A stretch of 8,213 nucleotides of DNA from Comamonadaceae bacterium (GTDB lineage: Bacteria > Pseudomonadota > Gammaproteobacteria > Burkholderiales > Burkholderiaceae_C): the NCBI GenBank assembly GCA_947371775.1, contig CANBQX010000085.1:1-8213 (forward strand). The letters are read 5' to 3'. This document shows, piece by piece, positions 6,901-8,213 of the stretch. Numbering within the stretch: the first letter of the stretch is position 1; every line of letters begins with the position of its first letter. The notes under the pieces were generated by a model. That model made no database searches, was not told the origin of the DNA, and saw only the letters and a program-made list of their open reading frames with translations. The position numbers and the translations under genes are program-made.

Positions 6901-8213
6901 GTGCGCAGCTGCGTGACGGCAGCGGTGTTTTCTGCAGTGTTGTAGCTGGTGGTCAGCGTGGGCGCCGTAGTGTCGATGGTGACGGTGTTGTCGGAGCGCC
7001 CCGACAGATTGCCCGCCGCGTCCACCGTGTACACCCCGTAGCTGCCGTCTGCCAGGCCAAAGGCGGCGAGGTTGGTATCGCTGTTGGCGCTAAGGATTGC
7101 TACGCTGTTCCATTGGTTGGCTGCCGCGCCGGTGATGTCGGTAATGCTGTGTGGATTGACCGCGACGCTGACCAGGTAGGCTGTTCCCACTTCGGTGCTT
7201 TGCACCACCGCGTTGGCCGTGTTCATCAGTGTGGCGGCGGTCACGCTGGCCGTGGGTGCGACCGTGTCCACCAAATAGCTGCCGGGCGATGTGCCGTGGC
7301 CCGTGGCATTGATCCCTGACGTTGCGTCCACCATGGTCGCCACCACCTGGTAGGTTTTGCCGCTGACCAACTGGTTGGTCCAACTGCTGTTGTTGGCCAA
7401 GGTCCACGCGCCCGTGAGGGCATTCACCGCCAGGTTGGCGGCAATGACGATATCGCCCGAGTTGTCGCTGGGGTGAAAGGTGATGGTGGTCACGCTCAGG
7501 TTGGCATGGCCCGAGATGCCTTCGGCCACACCGCTGACGCTGATATTGCCCAGCTCTGATGCGTTGATTTTGAAGTTGCTGTCGGCATCGCCGCTCAGGT
7601 TGACCGTTGTCACGGGCGACGCCGTGGTAAACACCCAATCGCTTGTGCTGCTGAAGCCCGCAAAGGCATTGCCAGCACTGTCTTTGAACGCGCCGCTATC
7701 GACCAGAATGTAGTAGCTGGAGCTCGCCAACAGGTCAGACGTGGGGTTGATGGTGACGGTGTTTCCACTGATGCTGACCTGGTTGGCGTCTGTGACTGCA
7801 ATCGTGAGGTCGGTGTTGTTGTCCACACAGTGGATCACGATATTGCCAGTGCCCACACGCAGGTTTTCGTTGAAGGTGAGAGACAGGTTCCAGGTGTTGA
7901 GGATTGCGCCCGTGGTTTGGGCCAGCACGCGGGGTGCCGTGGTGTCGATGGTGACGGTGTTGCTGGATGCGCCGGACAGGTTGCCTGCGGCGTCGACCGT
8001 GTAGACCTTGTAACTACCATCGACCAATCCTGAGGCGGACAGGTTGGTATTGCTGTTGGTGGCGCTCACCGTGGTGCTGTTCCATTGGTTGCCCGCAGCG
8101 GCCGTGATGTCGCTCAGCGTGCTGACGATCACATCGGTGTTGACCAAGTACGCGGTGCCAAGCTCCGTGCTGCGCACGACCGCGTTGGCGGTGTTCATGA
8201 GCGTGGCGGTGGT
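3921..8213 (-). CDS. Giant modular Ig-like/cadherin-like/propeller-repeat surface protein (N-terminus outside window)
   Basis: 1430 codons are open from the window edge to a TGA at 3921; the true start lies beyond 8213. Numbering from the first visible codon, residues 1-94 are an Ig-like module ending in TVTIDTTAP. Residues 95-197 are an SbsA/Big_5-type Ig domain and 198-324 another Ig-like domain. Residues 325-418 repeat the first module. A cadherin-like domain follows at about 419-509 (ANYE and VTDLNEAP), then a CADG/He_PIG-type domain at 510-608 (LPSGLSLNTSTGVISGTP). Residues about 615-1335 are ten repeats with an LFWWDKATGTQTLITH core, and 1336-1430 form a last Ig-like domain ending LTVIGV. 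I see only one cysteine (residue 129) and very few charged residues, as is usual for large secreted or surface proteins. No signal peptide (not in view), LPXTG, PEP-CTERM, autotransporter barrel or RTX nonapeptides are visible. An adhesin or cell-surface/matrix role is inference; a type I secretion substrate is possible but unsupported. Confidence 0.88.
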   Translation of the reverse strand, partial: TTATLMNTANAVVRSTELGTAYLVNTDVIVSTLSDITAAAGNQWNSTTVSATNSNTNLSASGLVDGSYKVYTVDAAGNLSGASSNTVTIDTTAPRVLAQTTGAILNTWNLSLTFNENLRVGTGNIVIHCVDNNTDLTIAVTDANQVSISGNTVTINPTSDLLASSSYYILVDSGAFKDSAGNAFAGFSSTSDWVFTTASPVTTVNLSGDADSNFKINASELGNISVSGVAEGISGHANLSVTTITFHPSDNSGDIVIAANLAVNALTGAWTLANNSSWTNQLVSGKTYQVVATMVDATSGINATGHGTSPGSYLVDTVAPTASVTAATLMNTANAVVQSTEVGTAYLVSVAVNPHSITDITGAAANQWNSVAILSANSDTNLAAFGLADGSYGVYTVDAAGNLSGRSDNTVTIDTTAPTLTTSYNTAENTAAVTQLRTIALVATETNGPLTWSNLDGTDAAAFTLSGSTLTFQGQANYETKQSYSVTVTATDAAGNASTQTLTISVTDLNEAPTAVGTIANQNGAVGTAFALNTSAYFTDPDTVGLASNRTLSYALTNGTLPSGLSLNTSTGVISGTPTGVAAAGGYTVTATDGGGLSVSQTFNLQVFAAMPTVRAFNAQLVTHSSAAGNSASAATTASTFVATSSSNTGVIRTGNSNTLTITGYVAAPPVYEGVTFSNFNATQFGNANSAFGDGAIGLEDVYWYDPVTGTQKLINHNKTAGNAASSGKGLLQNATAVMGSGAAFLGFANATLYGNNDAAFANNSTLDPLFWWDAATGTQTLITHTNAAGYNTASAKGGGVVAVAANGSGVLFGANDVSTMGNTATGLFTDLGQAIGDFVWWEKATGTLKLVTHGAASITGSIGVTNGAGAPQLMAMAPEGQAAMFMTINPQLYGNNGAPFVNSNTTSSWVLIWWDSATGRQYMVNHSARSNTESFARGSNLFNIGILPDASGAVFAQPYVNDIGNNGVLFTETSGATNKLLYWDKATQLLSLIDHSSVAGNTNAAIGSNSVLYFMAPDSSGVVFGNNNAAQFGNNGVAFSGSYGLFWWDKATGIQTLISHSSASGNLASASTNAVYARGVSNDSSGVVFESANATQFGNYDQAHSTAVPFTDAGTTMADLFWWNRNDGTQQLITHGKASITGSQATAASALDAIASDSSGVIFHNADASKFGNGGTGFTDAGTSAQDLFWWDKATGTQTLITHSAASSTASAATQNSTYVAALPDHSVIFRNNDATAFGNASGAFTDASTGVADYFLWDFANGTVRLLTEGTTANASSGGAYTYNGVSADGNFLYLTTPDVSLLLGSDGINANTDAATAMNDIVAVRLSLLDLVTASDNGANVYDNITSLRNIQLNGFVNANESVVLKDNGVQVGNAVTANANGVAHFDVTAGVGTHVYTLYDSTTGYEITLSAGDLLSRAAKLTVIGV
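3924..4208 (-). other. C-terminal Ig-like domain of the giant protein
   Basis: The last 95 residues contain NGANVYDNITSLRNIQLNGF and then a stretch of the form VVLKDNGVQVGNAVTANANG, the pattern of bacterial Ig-like domains in large adhesins (a DNIT start, then xxLKDNGxxVG strands, then an NGxxxFDV turn). The chain ends in LLSRAAKLTVIGV with no transmembrane helix or sorting motif. The hydrophobic tail could be a type I secretion signal, but nothing specific proves that. Confidence 0.5.
3961..3985. terminator. Possible terminator hairpin for dciA inside the convergent gene
   Basis: AAATCACC (3961-3968) and GGTGATTT (3978-3985) are perfect 8-base complements around a 9-base loop, starting 50 bases after the dciA stop. 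On the plus strand the 3' arm ends in TTT followed by C, so the T-tract is short. The hairpin lies within the last codons of the giant gene. It is the only hairpin near the 9-base convergent gap, which is itself too small to hold a terminator. Confidence 0.25.
4209..6389 (-). repeat. Ten-unit WWD/GN tandem protein repeat, probable beta-propeller
   Basis: The core motif starts (minus strand, 5' base) at 6110, 5906, 5699, 5480, 5273, 5078, 4853, 4649 and 4448, and a degenerate tenth (IVAVRLSL) at 4244. Spacings are 195-225 bases, that is 65-75 residues. Each unit reads roughly as LFWWDKATGTQTLITH, then a Ser/Ala-rich loop (SASGNxASA), a strand ending DSSGVxFxN, then NATQFGNxGxAFTDAGT and D before the next core. 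The order of strand, SSGVxF strand, aromatic strand, D-x-x-TG turn and L-I-T strand parallels TolB/PD40-type blades (SPDGxxIAF then a D-xxTG-xxxxLT turn), with a longer Asn/Gly-rich insertion. The propeller fold is inference from this pattern; the repeat family itself is directly visible. I do not recognise a named family with the WWD/FGN pair. Confidence 0.75.
4943..5160 (-). repeat. Identical 23-base direct repeat between adjacent units
   Basis: A 23-base string is identical at 4943-4965 and 5138-5160, 195 bases apart, encoding the DSSGVVF strand in two neighbouring units. A near-copy occurs around 4725-4742. Similar near-identity occurs at the WWD core (GTCCCACCAAAACA on the plus strand near 4635, 5064 and 5889). 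This indicates relatively recent duplication or gene conversion between units. Confidence 0.6.
6390..6686 (-). other. CADG/He_PIG-type Ig-like domain
   Basis: The segment between the cadherin-like domain and the repeat array contains IANQNGAVGTAFALNTSAYF, a DPD turn, then LSYALTNGTLPSGLSLN followed by TGVISGTPTG, and ends with YTVTATDGGGLSVSQTFNLQ. This is the classic dystroglycan/He_PIG signature (a LPSGLSL strand, TGxISGTP, then TVTATD). Such domains usually serve as spacers or weak carbohydrate- or calcium-associated modules in large surface proteins. Confidence 0.75.
6687..6959 (-). other. Cadherin-like domain
   Basis: The domain starts at TLTTSYNTAENTA and includes LTWSNLDGTDAAAFTLSG, then LTFQGQANYETKQSYSVTVT, and closes with ISVTDLNEAPTA. 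The ANYE motif and the DLNEAP linker correspond to the calcium-binding xYE and DxNDNAP-like positions of cadherin repeats, so calcium-dependent rigidity is likely from family knowledge. Only one such domain is visible. Confidence 0.75.
6960..7241 (-). repeat. Ig-like module, copy B of a 972-base-period repeat
   Basis: 94 codons that align without any gap with 7932-8213. Both contain MNTANAVV[RQ]STE[LV]GTAYLV, then DIT[AG]AA and NQWNS, and close with VYTVDAAGNLSG and NTVTIDTTAP. The middle part (after AYLV and around the NSxTNLxAxGL stretch) is more divergent. It is an Ig-like module with the VDAAGN strand typical of bacterial Ig-like repeats. Confidence 0.85.
7242..7622 (-). other. Ig-like domain between the SbsA-like domain and copy B
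   Basis: About 127 residues beginning SPVTTVNLSGDADSNFKINA. They contain ELGNISVSGVAEGISG, then a VTTITFHPSDNSGD strand pair and LTGAWTLANNSSWTNQLVSG before KTYQVVATMVDATSG, ending YLVDTVAPTASV. The NxSGxAE start, TGAWT turn and YxVxAT-xD strand are those of bacterial Ig-like domains found in tandem in giant adhesins. Confidence 0.6.
7623..7931 (-). other. SbsA/Big_5-type Ig-like domain
   Basis: The segment has LSLTFNENLRVGTGNIVI, then ITVxxANQVSISGN-like residues, TVTINPTSDLLASSSYYILV, DSGAFKDSAGNAFAGFSS and WVFTT. This strand order (TFNENL, GTGNI, INPTxDLxxxSxYYxxVDSGAxxDxAGNAF, WxFTT) is the hallmark of the SbsA Ig-like family. The only cysteine I see in the visible protein is here, at 7827-7829 (VIHCVDN), and it has no obvious disulfide partner. 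Confidence 0.7.
7932..8213 (-). repeat. Ig-like module, copy A (runs to the window edge)
   Basis: First visible module of the giant protein, equivalent residue by residue to 6960-7241, offset by exactly 972 bases. It starts mid-domain (TTATL before the MNTANAVV motif), matching TAATL in copy B, so its first strand and at least one more domain must lie beyond the window. An in-frame ATG at 8198 is inside this module and is not the gene start. Confidence 0.85.

Noticed and set aside
6648..7319. A 223-codon plus-strand open frame rich in Gly/Val/Arg opposite the giant gene.
   Set aside because: It is an antisense shadow of the repetitive Ig/cadherin coding region; no recognisable domains and no start signals.

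Overview
This is a GC-rich window that most likely comes from the chromosome of a betaproteobacterium in the Burkholderiales, probably Comamonadaceae (Rhodoferax/Polaromonas-like). The assignment rests on the SecA, M23 peptidase and DciA sequences and on their arrangement, not on a database search.

Left part (1-3911): three housekeeping genes. secA (minus strand, C-terminus cut off by the window edge) encodes the preprotein translocase ATPase. A 140-base gap separates it from an intact membrane-anchored M23 metallopeptidase gene on the same strand. Divergent from the peptidase gene, with only 15 bases between the two start codons, is dciA (DUF721), the helicase-loading factor of bacteria that lack DnaC. 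The peptidase/secA pair with dciA next to it matches the block usually found downstream of ftsZ-lpxC in betaproteobacteria.

Right part (3921-8213): one very large open frame on the minus strand, convergent with dciA and only 9 bases from it, running out of the window at its 5' end. The visible 1430 residues form a modular extracellular-type protein. The order is an Ig-like module, an SbsA/Big_5-like Ig domain, another Ig-like domain, a second copy of the first module exactly 972 bases later, a cadherin-like domain and a CADG/He_PIG-type domain. These are followed by about 720 residues of a ten-unit repeat with the core pattern [LF]-[FIV]-W-W-D-K-A-T-G-T-Q-x-L-I-T-H, and finally an Ig-like C-terminal domain. 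The repeat looks like a divergent TolB/PD40-type beta-propeller and is the most novel element in the window. No signal peptide, anchor or secretion signal is visible, so the secretion route is unknown.

Non-coding space is tiny: the secA leader (2509-2648), 15 bases between dciA and the peptidase gene, and 9 bases between dciA and the giant gene. The secA leader contains a compact stem-loop that includes a GGAGG sequence, and a second, larger inverted repeat. I saw no tRNA, rRNA, CRISPR array, insertion sequence or phage gene.
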